Shown here piece after piece: positions 41,152-49,781 of a stretch of DNA of 64,000 nucleotides. Numbering within the stretch: the stretch's first letter is position 1; each line of letters opens with the position of its first letter. The stretch is from an uncultured Eubacteriales bacterium. Its GTDB lineage: Bacteria; Bacillota; Clostridia; Christensenellales; CAG-917. The stretch covers positions 1 to 64,000 of the forward strand of contig URIZ01000009.1 in the NCBI GenBank assembly GCA_900548005.1, read 5' to 3'. The position numbers were made by a program, and so were the translations under genes. The notes beneath the pieces were generated by a model, which did no database searches, was not told where the DNA came from, and saw only the letters and a list, made by a program, of their open reading frames with translations.

Positions 41152-42029
41152 CAGTCAAATCTCCCGTTCTTTCGTATTTTGCTTGCAAACTTGTTTCTCT
41201 TGCGACCTTGATGCGCCTCTCTGAGCGCGATTGCCGTTGGAGAAATGCCGTATGCTTCTTCTATCTCGTCTTTGAGCTTGTCCATGGTCATATAGCGTTT
41301 GATTTCGCCGTGTTTGACAACTGAGATGATGCCCGTCTCTTCACTCACGACAATGGACAAAACGTCCGTATCTTCGGTGATGCCGATAGCCGCGCGGTGA
41401 CGAGTGCCCATCTCTTTGTTGACGTTGCGTTGAGTGAGCGTCAAAAAGCAGCCGGCTGCAATGATCTTGTTGCCGCGCACGATGACCGCGCCGTCGTGAA
41501 GGGGTGCTTTTGTGTTGAATATACTCTCAAAAAGCGGAGCAGACAACGTGGCGTTGAGCCTTGTGCCGGTGTCAAGGATGTTGTCGTGGATGTCGCCTGC
41601 GCTGTCGATGATGATGATTGCGCCAACGTCCTGCTTTGCCATATCCTGACAAGCGGTGAGGATCTCCGCCGTTGCATCCCTAAGCTCGTCGTCGCTGTTG
41701 TGCGTCTCAAAGCCCTTTGCGGTGGAAACTTTTTGGAAGATGTTCTTCAAATCGTTTTGGTACACAACGCAGCTTGCCACGATGTCGAATATCACGACAA
41801 GATGCATCACGTATTTCGAGATTGCAAGAATCTCTCCCCCCATGATCTCGGAAAGCACGTTGACAAGCACTTCGAGTATTCCGCCAAGAAGAAGAAGGAA
41901 GAACACTTTCATGTTGCGCTTGTAGATGAAAAAGCTCAACAGAATCGCGAACACGGTGATGATAATCACCATATCGATGATGAAATAGAGATTGATCCCT
42001 TTTGCGTATTGGGCAAAATTGTACGACAT
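41151..42029 (-). CDS. cdaA: Diadenylate cyclase (c-di-AMP synthase)
   Basis: A 292-residue membrane enzyme that makes the second messenger c-di-AMP from two ATP. Three N-terminal hydrophobic helices (about 13-90) are followed by the DAC domain. The signature LHDGAVIVRG has Asp179-Gly180-Ala181, and MGTRHRAAIGITE has the RHR motif at 210-212. A short basic C-terminus follows. GGAGAG precedes the ATG. The usual partner genes cdaR and glmM are not adjacent; instead DUF1015 overlaps the stop. c-di-AMP controls K+ uptake and osmotic balance in Bacillota, so trkA/trkH and mscL in the same window are plausible physiological partners. Confidence 0.95.
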   Translation of the reverse strand: MSYNFAQYAKGINLYFIIDMVIIITVFAILLSFFIYKRNMKVFFLLLLGGILEVLVNVLSEIMGGEILAISKYVMHLVVIFDIVASCVVYQNDLKNIFQKVSTAKGFETHNSDDELRDATAEILTACQDMAKQDVGAIIIIDSAGDIHDNILDTGTRLNATLSAPLFESIFNTKAPLHDGAVIVRGNKIIAAGCFLTLTQRNVNKEMGTRHRAAIGITEDTDVLSIVVSEETGIISVVKHGEIKRYMTMDKLKDEIEEAYGISPTAIALREAHQGRKRNKFASKIRKNGRFD

Positions 42030-42123
42030 ATTTCTCTCCGCGCCGATAAATCGGCATTGTAATTTTGATTGTTCGGCGGCAATACGCAGGGCGTGCCGCC
42101 ACTCAATGACGTTTGCGTTGTCG

Positions 42124-42205
42124 TCATTGCTTTGTCAAGCGTTGCGTTGCCGCAATCGTTTTGTCAAACGTTGCGTTGTCGGCTTTGCTTTGTCAAACGC
42201 AAAGT
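42124..42205. repeat. Degenerate 28-30 bp tandem repeat
   Basis: TTTGTCAAGCGTTGCGTTG (from 42131), TTGTCAAACGTTGCGTTG (from 42160) and a third partial unit (from 42189) lie in tandem in the gap between the membrane-protein gene and cdaA. Confidence 0.65.
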
Positions 42206-42229
42206 TTTGCAGGCATTGCCGCCGCCCGA

Positions 42230-43129
42230 TTATATATCAAACTCGTCAAAGACGTGTTGATCATCCTTTTCTTTTGTTTTGACGTGCTGATGTTCAAACT
42301 CGGCAAAGGTGTCGCCGGTGTCGTTGCGTTGCGTATAGCCGCTTTGTCTTTGGTCTTCGGGGTGCTTTTTGAAATAGTTTTCTCTTGTGTCCGCTCCCCT
42401 ATATTGCGCGGCTTGTTTTTTGAGCAAGGTGGCAACGACTATATCCGCGATGAGATATGCAAAATACACGCAAATCGCCACGATTGACGAGTACACTTGC
42501 ACGGGTGCGGTGAGATAGTCCACATAGTAGCCCATCTCTTTGAGATATGCGACAAGCTCTTGAGTGACGTTTGTGTTTGCGCCGATAGAAACTATGGTGA
42601 GATTTTCGCTGAGCACCGAAAGCCCCAACACCAGCATGAACACCACCGAATACACAGTGAAACTGTTTGCTCTCTCAACGGGATTGAGATTGTATATCTT
42701 CTTGAACACGCAAAAGAACATCACAAGCATCGCCGCCGGCAACGCCGTCACCGTGTAGAGCGTGGAAGTGACAACGTAAACTGCGGGTTGCAAAATGGCA
42801 AAACAGTCGATGATTCCGTTGACAAGGCGCACCGCCGCGACAAACATCATCACCCAGCCGCAAAAATCCGTGCGAGAGATATAGTTTGAGTGACGTCTTG
42901 CGCAGATATACCACATCACAAGCGCAAGCAAGAACGTGACTGCCATCGGCACAAGCCCGTAGCTGAAAATGCCGAGCAACACTTGCGTTGCCACTTGCAC
43001 GCCGCTCATCCCCACTCCGACCATTTTTGTAAGCTCGTTGTAGATGGGATAGATGTTGCTAAAAAACGTTGCAAACAGCAATCCGAGCCAAATCCATACG
43101 AAATATTTTTTGTCTATCTTGTTTTTCAT
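42230..43129 (-). CDS. Polytopic membrane protein of unknown function
   Basis: A 299-residue protein with about seven hydrophobic helices (roughly 10-28, 45-72, 85-105, 115-140, 160-180, 210-235). It has a charged, His/Asp/Gln-rich C-terminal tail of about 55 residues. No motif identifies a family. The gene follows holA by nine bases and precedes cdaA by about 200 bases on the same strand. Its tail is less acidic than those of thiT and trkH but is also low-complexity. Confidence 0.7.
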   Translation of the reverse strand: MKNKIDKKYFVWIWLGLLFATFFSNIYPIYNELTKMVGVGMSGVQVATQVLLGIFSYGLVPMAVTFLLALVMWYICARRHSNYISRTDFCGWVMMFVAAVRLVNGIIDCFAILQPAVYVVTSTLYTVTALPAAMLVMFFCVFKKIYNLNPVERANSFTVYSVVFMLVLGLSVLSENLTIVSIGANTNVTQELVAYLKEMGYYVDYLTAPVQVYSSIVAICVYFAYLIADIVVATLLKKQAAQYRGADTRENYFKKHPEDQRQSGYTQRNDTGDTFAEFEHQHVKTKEKDDQHVFDEFDI

Positions 43130-43138
43130 AAAACTCCT

Positions 43139-44116
43139 TTATATCGTGAGCAGTTGCAATATTGCCTCATGTATCGCGCTCAAATCGTTTCTTGCGCCGG
43201 TGAGCACGTCGCACTGCAAAGAGTGCAGATAGTCAACGCACTTTTTGAGCCTGACTTGCGAATAATTCGATGACGTTTTTCTCAAAAAGTACACCGCGCC
43301 CGACTTCATGCCAAGCAATTTGCCGAGTTCTTCATTGGTGAGATTTTTGTTGAGTTCCGCATGCAACATATTGCGATATTTGTCGTATAGCCTGTTGATG
43401 ATCGTCACGCCGCGTATACCGTTTTTGAAGAACACGTCAAGCACTTCTATCGCCTTGTTTGCGTCCTTGTCGCTCACGGCATTGGCAAGCTCGTATATCT
43501 GAAAATCGATGTCCGCGCTCACCATATCGCACACGTCTTGTTTTGTGATCGTGTTTTGAGAGTAGGATTTGAGTTTTGCAATCTCGCTGACGATCCTTGA
43601 CATATTGCCTTGCGTCCTGTCAACAAGCTCGCCTACCGCCGCGCGCTCTATAGATATGGACGGCGGCTCGTTGCAAAGCCGCTCTATCATAGAGTGAAGC
43701 TCATCACCCGCAAGTTTTGAGCAATCGACCGTTTGCGCCTTCTTGCTCTTTATCGTCTTTGCCACGTCTTCGGGGCAGGATATGACAAGCACGGTGGTGT
43801 CGCTAGGCTCGGTCAAATACTTGTCAAGCAAGTTTTTGTCGCTTTCGCCAAGCGCGTTTTCAAGGCTCAAAACAACCACTTTTCTCTCGTCGAATACGGG
43901 GAAAGTGTACGCAGAATCCACCGCCGCCGACACTGCGCCGTCGCCCGAAATCACGCTAAGATTGAAATCGGCATACTCGGGCGCAACGAGATTTTTGAAA
44001 GACTTTATCGCGCTGGACACAAGATAATCGTCGTCGCCCGTCACGATATAAGCCGCGCAAAATTTGTCGCCGCTCAAACAAGAATCGAGATGTTTTTTGA
44101 GTTCTCCGAATTTCAT
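43139..44116 (-). CDS. holA: DNA polymerase III delta subunit
   Basis: A 325-residue clamp-loader subunit. It has the typical N-terminal AAA-like part without a Walker A loop (AAYIVTGDDDYLVSSAIKSF, then LSVISGDGAVSAAVDSAYTFPVFDERKVVVL). The LVDRTQGNMSRIVSEIAKLKSY segment and C-terminal collar KTSSNYSQVRLKKCVDYLHSLQCDVLTG agree with HolA of Bacillota. It stands at the head of a minus-strand series leading to cdaA and aspartate kinase. No strong ribosome binding site is visible. Confidence 0.93.
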   Translation of the reverse strand: MKFGELKKHLDSCLSGDKFCAAYIVTGDDDYLVSSAIKSFKNLVAPEYADFNLSVISGDGAVSAAVDSAYTFPVFDERKVVVLSLENALGESDKNLLDKYLTEPSDTTVLVISCPEDVAKTIKSKKAQTVDCSKLAGDELHSMIERLCNEPPSISIERAAVGELVDRTQGNMSRIVSEIAKLKSYSQNTITKQDVCDMVSADIDFQIYELANAVSDKDANKAIEVLDVFFKNGIRGVTIINRLYDKYRNMLHAELNKNLTNEELGKLLGMKSGAVYFLRKTSSNYSQVRLKKCVDYLHSLQCDVLTGARNDLSAIHEAILQLLTI

Positions 44117-44289
44117 ACTTTCATCGCGCCCACGCGCGTGTCCTACGATTTAGTTATATTATATGATAACATCAAATAGTCGTTTTGTAAATAAGGCGCG
44201 GATTAAAAAAAAATTTTAACCGCCTTTTAATCTTGCCAAAAACGCGTTTTATGCCCCTATTTTGCAACTTGCGATGCAATCGGCAAAAC

Positions 44290-44316
44290 AAAAACCGCCG
44301 AACATGTCGGCGGTCT
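44290..44316 (-). terminator. Terminator of the oxidoreductase gene
   Basis: ACCGCCGA pairs with TCGGCGGT, followed on the minus strand by TTTTTGTTTT. Confidence 0.85.
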
Positions 44317-44358
44317 TTGCTGTTTGACGGTTATCAAAACACAAAAGGGAAAAACAAA

Positions 44359-45522
44359 TTAGAGTGCGATTTCAACATCGCTTATGGGGTACGCCTTGCA
44401 AGAGTGGATGTATCCGAACATCTCGTCTGCGTGACGGAGCAACACTCCGCGCGGCATAAACACCTTGCCCGAAACAAGTTTCACTCTGCAAAGAGAGCAC
44501 TCGCCCGATCTGCAACACACGTTGACTCTGATGCCCGCTCTTTCAAGAGCGCACAAGATAGACTCGTTGCATTTTGCGTCGATCACCTTGTCGCCCACTT
44601 TGAGCTTGAAGGTTTCTTCGCCCGTGAGCTCTTGGGGGAATCCCGGCTCGTTTTGGATGTCTTGGCGCGCGCCGAACATCTCGCGGCGAATGTCGCGGTG
44701 ACGGACGTTCAAAGACTGCAATGCCTCCACGCAAAAGTCCGTCATCACTTGCGGTCCGCAAAGATAGAACGTGGTTTTGTCAAGGTCTTTGACCACTTCT
44801 TTGATGCACTTTGCGTCAACAAAACCTTGTCTGTCGCCGCCCTTTGCGTCCTTGTCGGACAGCACCAAAGTGTATTTGAAGTTGGGATATTTGCTTGCAA
44901 ACTTTTTGAGTTCTTCATTGAAGATTGCAACTTCGGCATTTCTTGCGCCGTACAAGAGATAAATCTCTCTGTCAAGACCTTTTTCAAGCACTTCTCGTAT
45001 CATTGACATAAACGGAGTGATGCCCGAACCGCCCGCAAGGAACACCGAACGCTTGTAGTGGAAGACGGGGTTGAAGTGGAACACGCCCGCAGGGCCGTTG
45101 GCTTGGAGAGTGTCACCAACCTTTGCCTTGTCCAAGAAATAGTCGGACACAAAGCCGTCCTTGATGCGAGCCACGGTGATTTCATAATAGGCTCTTTGTC
45201 TTGGGGACGAGCAGATAGAATAAGGACGAGTGGTTCTCACGCCGTCGATTTCCACCGCAACGTTGATGTATTGTCCCGCTTCAAACGGCGGAAGGTATCC
45301 GTCTTCGCTGACAAAGCGAATGGTCTTTGCGTCTTTGGTGGCGCAAGTGATCTCGGATATTTTGAGATTGAGAATTGCAGGGTGAAGTTGATTGACGATT
45401 CTTTGCGTTCTGTTTTTGTCAAGAGAAAAGTCTTTGCCCACTTTTTCGAAAACGGCGATTTCGTTGAGAATATTCTTGCCGTTTTTCATCGTGCCGATGA
45501 GAGTTTCTTTTATGGTTTTCAT
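44359..45522 (-). CDS. Ferredoxin reductase-type flavoprotein with C-terminal 2Fe-2S domain
   Basis: A 387-residue electron-transfer protein. About 85 N-terminal residues precede the FAD domain, with the RPYSICSSPRQ flavin-binding motif. The NAD domain follows (AGGSGITPFMSMIREVLEKG, FYLCGPQVMTDFC), then a plant-type 2Fe-2S ferredoxin domain with CCRSGECSLC and a fourth Cys in YIHSCKAYP. The order FAD-NAD-2Fe-2S matches HCP-reductase/Hcr-like and benzoate-dioxygenase-reductase-like enzymes in Clostridia. It overlaps the end of a truncated FAD-oxidoreductase gene upstream, its probable former partner. The natural electron acceptor is unknown. Confidence 0.88.
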   Translation of the reverse strand: MKTIKETLIGTMKNGKNILNEIAVFEKVGKDFSLDKNRTQRIVNQLHPAILNLKISEITCATKDAKTIRFVSEDGYLPPFEAGQYINVAVEIDGVRTTRPYSICSSPRQRAYYEITVARIKDGFVSDYFLDKAKVGDTLQANGPAGVFHFNPVFHYKRSVFLAGGSGITPFMSMIREVLEKGLDREIYLLYGARNAEVAIFNEELKKFASKYPNFKYTLVLSDKDAKGGDRQGFVDAKCIKEVVKDLDKTTFYLCGPQVMTDFCVEALQSLNVRHRDIRREMFGARQDIQNEPGFPQELTGEETFKLKVGDKVIDAKCNESILCALERAGIRVNVCCRSGECSLCRVKLVSGKVFMPRGVLLRHADEMFGYIHSCKAYPISDVEIAL

Positions 45523-45523
45523 A

Positions 45524-45721
45524 TTACTTCATCTCCTTCAAAATTCTGTTTGCGATCTTGTTGCCGTACATATAGTTCGGGCCGAAACCGCAAGTGTTCA
45601 CCCAGCCTGACGCGAAATAGAGATTGTCGATAAACATCTCTTGCGGGAAGAAAAACACGGAAGATTTGAGGTTCTGTTCATAGCCGTAAATCGCTCCGCC
45701 CGGGTGATGCAAATATCTCAT
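45524..45721 (-). pseudogene. 3' remnant of an FAD-dependent (CrtI-like) oxidoreductase gene
   Basis: About 65 codons remain. They read YLHHPGGAIYGYEQ, then FPQEMFIDNLYFASGWVNT and GFGPNYMYGNKIANRIL, which is the C-terminal end of phytoene-desaturase-like NAD(P)/FAD oxidoreductases (GAIYG followed by LYFAGGWV-type motifs). The N-terminal roughly 400 residues, including the dinucleotide fold, are missing. At 45721 the coding sequence changes abruptly into a palindromic repeat, so the break coincides with that element. The remnant ends one base before the reductase gene start. Confidence 0.75.
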
Positions 45722-45873
45722 GTGCGTAATTAGAAGAACAATAAGCCTAATGCGGCTCTCGGCGTTGCTTGCTTGCAAGCGATGCCGTTGCCGCAATGAC
45801 GGCTTTTGTTCGGGCGTACATGAGTTTACGGGAGCATGGCTCTAACGCAGTTATTCGCTAAATAGTGCGCTCA
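45721..45873. repeat. Degenerate palindromic element at the amino-acid ABC ATPase stop codon
   Basis: The right half is close to the other copies: GTACATGAGTTTACGGGAGC (45822-45841 region), then AACGCAGTTATTCGCTAAATAG (45844 on) and GTGCGC. The left outer arm TGTGCGTAATTAG (45721-45733) pairs imperfectly with CTAAATAGTGCGC (45858-45870). The centre is scrambled and includes a TTGCTTGCTTGCAAGC hairpin. The TGA of the ABC gene (45871-45873) follows the arm directly. Confidence 0.65.
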
Positions 45874-46938
45874 CAGAACTTTGGAGAGGAAATCGCGCAA
45901 CCTCTCACTCTCCGGGTTTTCGAAAATCTGTTGAGGAGTGCCTTGTTCGAGAATTTTGCCTTCTGCCATGAAGAAGATTTTGTCGGCGACTTCACGGGCG
46001 AATGCCATTTCGTGAGTGACGATGAGCATGGTCATACCCTTGTTTGCGACACGCTTGATGAGATCGAGCACTTCACCGACCATCTCGGGATCGAGAGCGG
46101 ACGTGGGCTCGTCGAAGAGCAAGACTTTGGGGGACATGGCAAGGGCGCGCGCGATTGCGACGCGTTGCTTTTGACCGCCGGAAAGCGTGGACGGATAGAC
46201 GTCGGCTTTGTCGGACAAACCGATGCTTTCAAGCAGCTTGTCGGCGGTGATTGACGCGGCCTTTTTGATCTCTTTCTTGCTTGTGAATTGCAAAGGAGCA
46301 ACGCTCTTTTGAGCAAAGGGAACGGTGCGACCGATTTTGCGTTCGAGATTTTCCACTTTGTCGGTGAGAGCGAGCTTTTGTTTTGTGAGTTTTTTGTCGT
46401 AAGTGGCAAAGGGTTTGCCGCCGACATACTTGATTGTTTTTGTTTCGTCCCACGCAGAAACGATAGGTTTAAGTTTGGTTTTGTAGTCTTCAAGTTGCGT
46501 TTGCAGCAAAACAAGCTTTTTGTCGATATGCTTGTTGTATGCGTTGCCAAAGGCTTTGAACCATGCGTTGTGCAAAGGCACAAAAACGTTTTTAAGGCGA
46601 GTAAGGCGCATGTTTTTCACGCCGATTTGCACTGGCGCAAGCATGATATTTTCTTTGACGGTCATGTTGGAAAACAGGTTGAATTGTTGAAAAACCATAC
46701 CCATTTTTTCACGCTGACGATTGATGTCCACCTTCAAGTCCGCAAGGTCAACGCCGTCAAAAATGATCTTGCCCGCATTGGGGTCTTCAAGGCAGTTCAG
46801 ACAGCGCAAAAATGTGGATTTGCCGCTGCCACTCGGGCCGATGATGGCAACCGTTTCCCCTTCTTCGATGCTTGCGGAGATGTCGTCAAGCACGAGAAGA
46901 TCGCCGTATTTTTTTGTGAGATTGTATACGTCTATCAT
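45871..46938 (-). CDS. Amino-acid ABC transporter ATPase (GlnQ family) with a large insert
   Basis: A 355-residue ATPase; GlnQ-type proteins are usually near 240-255. Walker A GPSGSGKS (34-41), Q-loop FQQFNLFS (83-90), signature LSGGQ (252-256), Walker B LLFDEP (273-278) and the His switch in IVTHEMAFAREVAD are all present. About 115 extra residues (roughly 107-225) lie in the helical domain between ENIMLAPVQIG and the helix before the signature. The insert is rich in Lys and aromatic residues, without a recognisable fold. It is the third gene of a binding protein-permease-ATPase operon, which predicts import of a polar amino acid. Confidence 0.9.
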   Translation of the reverse strand: MIDVYNLTKKYGDLLVLDDISASIEEGETVAIIGPSGSGKSTFLRCLNCLEDPNAGKIIFDGVDLADLKVDINRQREKMGMVFQQFNLFSNMTVKENIMLAPVQIGVKNMRLTRLKNVFVPLHNAWFKAFGNAYNKHIDKKLVLLQTQLEDYKTKLKPIVSAWDETKTIKYVGGKPFATYDKKLTKQKLALTDKVENLERKIGRTVPFAQKSVAPLQFTSKKEIKKAASITADKLLESIGLSDKADVYPSTLSGGQKQRVAIARALAMSPKVLLFDEPTSALDPEMVGEVLDLIKRVANKGMTMLIVTHEMAFAREVADKIFFMAEGKILEQGTPQQIFENPESERLRDFLSKVL

Positions 46939-46949
46939 TTTCCGCCCCT

Positions 46950-47690
46950 TTATGCCTCAACGCCTTTTGCGGCGCGTTTTTGAGATTTCGACTCGCGCTT
47001 TTCGCTCTTGCGAAGTCTGCGTTCGACAAGTTTGATGACAAGCGTGATCAAGCCCACGATCACAAGATACACCAGTGCAAGCACGATGTACGGCACCATG
47101 TATTCATAGGACGAAGACGCCAAAGCTTTGAACGCTTGCGTCAAGTCGCACACGGATATAAAGCCTGCAACCGACGTGTCTTTGACAAGCGCGATAAGCT
47201 CGTTGCCAAGGGCGGGAAGGCTGTTTTTGAACGCTTGGGGCAGGACGATACGCAGCATTGCGGACGGATATGACAATCCGAGCGCTCTGCCCGCTTCGAG
47301 CTGACCTTTGTCAACGCTCATGATGCCGCTGCGCACGATCTCACTGACGTATGCGCCGCTGTTGAGCCCAAATGTGACGATTGCCACGACGAGCTTGTCT
47401 ATATTGACGTGCATGAGCGGAAAGATCACGTAGTATATCAAAAGCAACTGCACAACAATCGGCGTGCCACGGAACAAGAACACGTACACGTCGCCGATTT
47501 TGGACAGAAAATTGAGAAAACCGTTGCGCTTGGATGCGACCTTGACGATTGCAATCAGCGAGCCTATCGCAATGCCGATCAGAAAGCCGAAAATCGCGAT
47601 ATACGCCGTGTTGCCAAAGCCTTCAAACACTTTTTTGTAGCCTTCGTTGACGATGAACGAGCGAAGGAACGTCTGCCACTTTAATGCCAT
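46950..47690 (-). CDS. Polar amino-acid ABC transporter permease
   Basis: A 246-residue membrane protein of the His/Glu/Gln/Arg permease type. It has five or so membrane helices, the family VFLFRGTPIVVQLLLIYY segment, and the EAA loop SVDKGQLEAGRALGLSYPSAMLRIVLPQA that contacts the ATPase. A basic C-terminal tail rich in Arg/Lys/Ser/Glu follows. The gene lies eleven bases before the ATPase and eight after the binding-protein gene, so the three are one transcript. Confidence 0.95.
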   Translation of the reverse strand: MALKWQTFLRSFIVNEGYKKVFEGFGNTAYIAIFGFLIGIAIGSLIAIVKVASKRNGFLNFLSKIGDVYVFLFRGTPIVVQLLLIYYVIFPLMHVNIDKLVVAIVTFGLNSGAYVSEIVRSGIMSVDKGQLEAGRALGLSYPSAMLRIVLPQAFKNSLPALGNELIALVKDTSVAGFISVCDLTQAFKALASSSYEYMVPYIVLALVYLVIVGLITLVIKLVERRLRKSEKRESKSQKRAAKGVEA

Positions 47691-47698
47691 ATCACACC

Positions 47699-48580
47699 TT
47701 ACTTGTTGAAGTTTTTGAGAAGATTGATTGCGATCGCCTTGTCCACGATGACGTAATCGATGTTGCCGTTGAGCATGGATTGCACCGCAAGTCCCGGGGA
47801 TTCGAAGCCGCTGAACTCCACGTTTTTGTAGCCCGCAAAGCCCAAAGACTCGTTGCCGTATACGTATTGTTGCCCGGTAGTCCCCACTTGACCGCCGATT
47901 TTTGCACCTTTCAAAGATGCGAGCGCATTTTCAAATTCAGCCTTTGACGAGCAATAGTCAAAAGGCGTGACAGCGGCGGCTCTTGCAATCAGCACTTGTG
48001 TCGTGTCAAAATAGGGATCGGAAAAGTTGACGATTTTGGCGCGGTCTTCCGAAATGGTGAGAGCCGCCATGCCGATGTCAAACTCATCCTTGGTTTCGAC
48101 TGCCGTCACCACCGCATCGAAGTCCATGTGAACGACAACGAGCGTTTTGCCAAGCTCGTCTGCGATGAGCTGCGCGATCTCGATGTCGATACCCGCGATT
48201 TTTGAGCCGTTGTAATACTCAAACGGCGCAAAATCGATGTTGGTTGCCACCACAAACTCGTTGTCGCTACCGCTTGGCGTGGTCTTGATGTCCGCCGAGC
48301 CGAAAGCGGAAAGCTGATCGCTCGTTGCATTGAGATATTTGTCCTTGATTGCGTCGATTTGCTCTTTTTTGTCTTTGAGCACCGCATTGACGGACTCTTT
48401 GAGCGTGTCCGCGGATTTTTTGAAGATGAAAGCATACTGCTCGCTTGACAGCTCCACGTTGAACATATTTATTTGCTTTGCGCTCAACGCCGACAAGTCG
48501 CATGCGGCGAGCGAGATGCAACACACGCACACAACGACGATTGCAAGAATTGAAGTGATGATTTTTGCTTGTTTTTTCAT
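47699..48580 (-). CDS. Amino-acid ABC transporter substrate-binding lipoprotein
   Basis: A 293-residue extracytoplasmic binding protein. It has a lipoprotein signal sequence ending at ISLAACD (lipobox LAAC, Cys about 28). About 70 residues of spacer follow, then the SBP type 3 fold: FVVATNIDFAPFEYYNGSKIAGIDIEIAQLIADELG (substrate-pocket start), VVTAVETKDEFDIGMAALTISEDRAKIVNFSDPYFDTTQVLI, GAKIGGQVGTTGQQY and the hinge segment to the C-terminus. An ATG at 48580 with CGGAG upstream is chosen; ten upstream codons lack support. It is the first gene of the operon. Confidence 0.93.
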   Translation of the reverse strand: MKKQAKIITSILAIVVVCVCCISLAACDLSALSAKQINMFNVELSSEQYAFIFKKSADTLKESVNAVLKDKKEQIDAIKDKYLNATSDQLSAFGSADIKTTPSGSDNEFVVATNIDFAPFEYYNGSKIAGIDIEIAQLIADELGKTLVVVHMDFDAVVTAVETKDEFDIGMAALTISEDRAKIVNFSDPYFDTTQVLIARAAAVTPFDYCSSKAEFENALASLKGAKIGGQVGTTGQQYVYGNESLGFAGYKNVEFSGFESPGLAVQSMLNGNIDYVIVDKAIAINLLKNFNK

Positions 48581-48852
48581 ATTTTTATCTCCGTATGATT
48601 CGATTGACAATCATAACAACTTTTGCATATTTTTGCAACTGATTTTGCATATTTTTCAAATATTTTTTTATTTTTATGCAATATTATTTTTTATTCGGTA
48701 TTTTTATGCAATAACTTGCGATTTTTATGCAAATATGCAATTTTAGCGGCGGAAAATAGAAAAATTGACGATTGACTACGCCTGATATATTGATATAATA
48801 TTTATGACAAACTTGTTTTGAAAACGTAACGGTTTTCTCAAAAGGAGCAATC

Positions 48853-49659
48853 GTGCCACGCATAACCACCTTCTATTTGTCAGCGCAAGCAAAAATGCTC
48901 GAAAGAGCCAAGCGCACGTTTGAAAGCAACTTTGACGGCGAGATAGAATTTATCGTTTTCTGCATAGACGAACCCGTGATTTCGCAAGGTGCGATAGACA
49001 CGGCAAAAACATCGGATGCCGTGTGGTATTTTGCACCGCACTTTACAAGCGCAAACGCTCCGCTGTCTGTGATACGCAAAAGTCTGTCCCTTTTTGCAAG
49101 CGTGCAAACCGTGGGAGATGAGAGTGACAGAGAGTGCTTTGTCTGCGATGAGAGCCGCTTCCCCGAAAGCTCGTTTTCATCGAGTGACGCATTCGGACGA
49201 CAAGCGCAAGATATAAGCACGCTCAGCGAGATAGAGCTTGAAAAGGTGTTGCGCATCGCATACGAGCTTGCCGAGCTGTACGCGCAAGACTTGACGCTTG
49301 TTCTGCCCATAGAGCCGACCGCCGTATCGAGCCTTTGGCGCAAGATTGCCTACGACATCTCAGAAGACTATCCCTTTGTGTCCGTTGAAGTGCTAAACAG
49401 CGTGGAAGCAACCGCGCGCTTGTCAGTCGGCAACGATGCAAAAGTGTATGTGGGCATGCGCGAGCAACTTCTGCCCCTTTGCACCCTGTCCAAAACTTTG
49501 TCGGGCGCGCCAACGTCTTCGATGAGCCTTGGCGAGACCACACTCGGCTCGTACGAGTGCTTTGCAAGTGGCGATATGTTTGCGCTTAAAGCCGTTGTGC
49601 AAAACACGCTGACTTTCTCGTTCGGTCTTCCGACAAACATTGACAATATTGCAGAATAA
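48853..49659 (+). CDS. Isopropylmalate/isocitrate dehydrogenase-like pseudoenzyme
   Basis: A 268-residue protein with a GTG start (AAAGGAG upstream). Its C-terminal two thirds follow the beta-decarboxylating dehydrogenase order: an AYELAELY helix, then SSLWRKIAYDISEDYPFVSVEVLNSVEATARL (compare the SRLWREV...YPDV segment of LeuB), and a SGAPTSSMSLGETTLGSYEC region like the SLGMAPSASLG stretch. The catalytic Lys in that region and the metal Asp residues of NLFGDILSD appear to be replaced, and the protein is about 90 residues shorter than LeuB. It is likely not an active dehydrogenase. It is convergent with rex, 120 bases away. Role unknown. Confidence 0.55.
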   Translation: MPRITTFYLSAQAKMLERAKRTFESNFDGEIEFIVFCIDEPVISQGAIDTAKTSDAVWYFAPHFTSANAPLSVIRKSLSLFASVQTVGDESDRECFVCDESRFPESSFSSSDAFGRQAQDISTLSEIELEKVLRIAYELAELYAQDLTLVLPIEPTAVSSLWRKIAYDISEDYPFVSVEVLNSVEATARLSVGNDAKVYVGMREQLLPLCTLSKTLSGAPTSSMSLGETTLGSYECFASGDMFALKAVVQNTLTFSFGLPTNIDNIAE

Positions 49660-49701
49660 GCGTTTTAGCACGCAAAAACCGCAATGTAAAACCTTGTTTA
49701 T

Positions 49702-49733
49702 GCAAAAATCCCGCAAAGTTTGCGGGATTTTTC
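49702..49733. terminator. Bidirectional terminator between the LeuB-like gene and rex
   Basis: AAAATCCCGCAAA pairs with TTTGCGGGATTTTT. T runs occur on both strands, as expected between converging genes. Confidence 0.92.
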
Positions 49734-49781
49734 TTGTTTTATCATAGAATACGAATTGCTATATTTTCAAGGACTTGTTTG

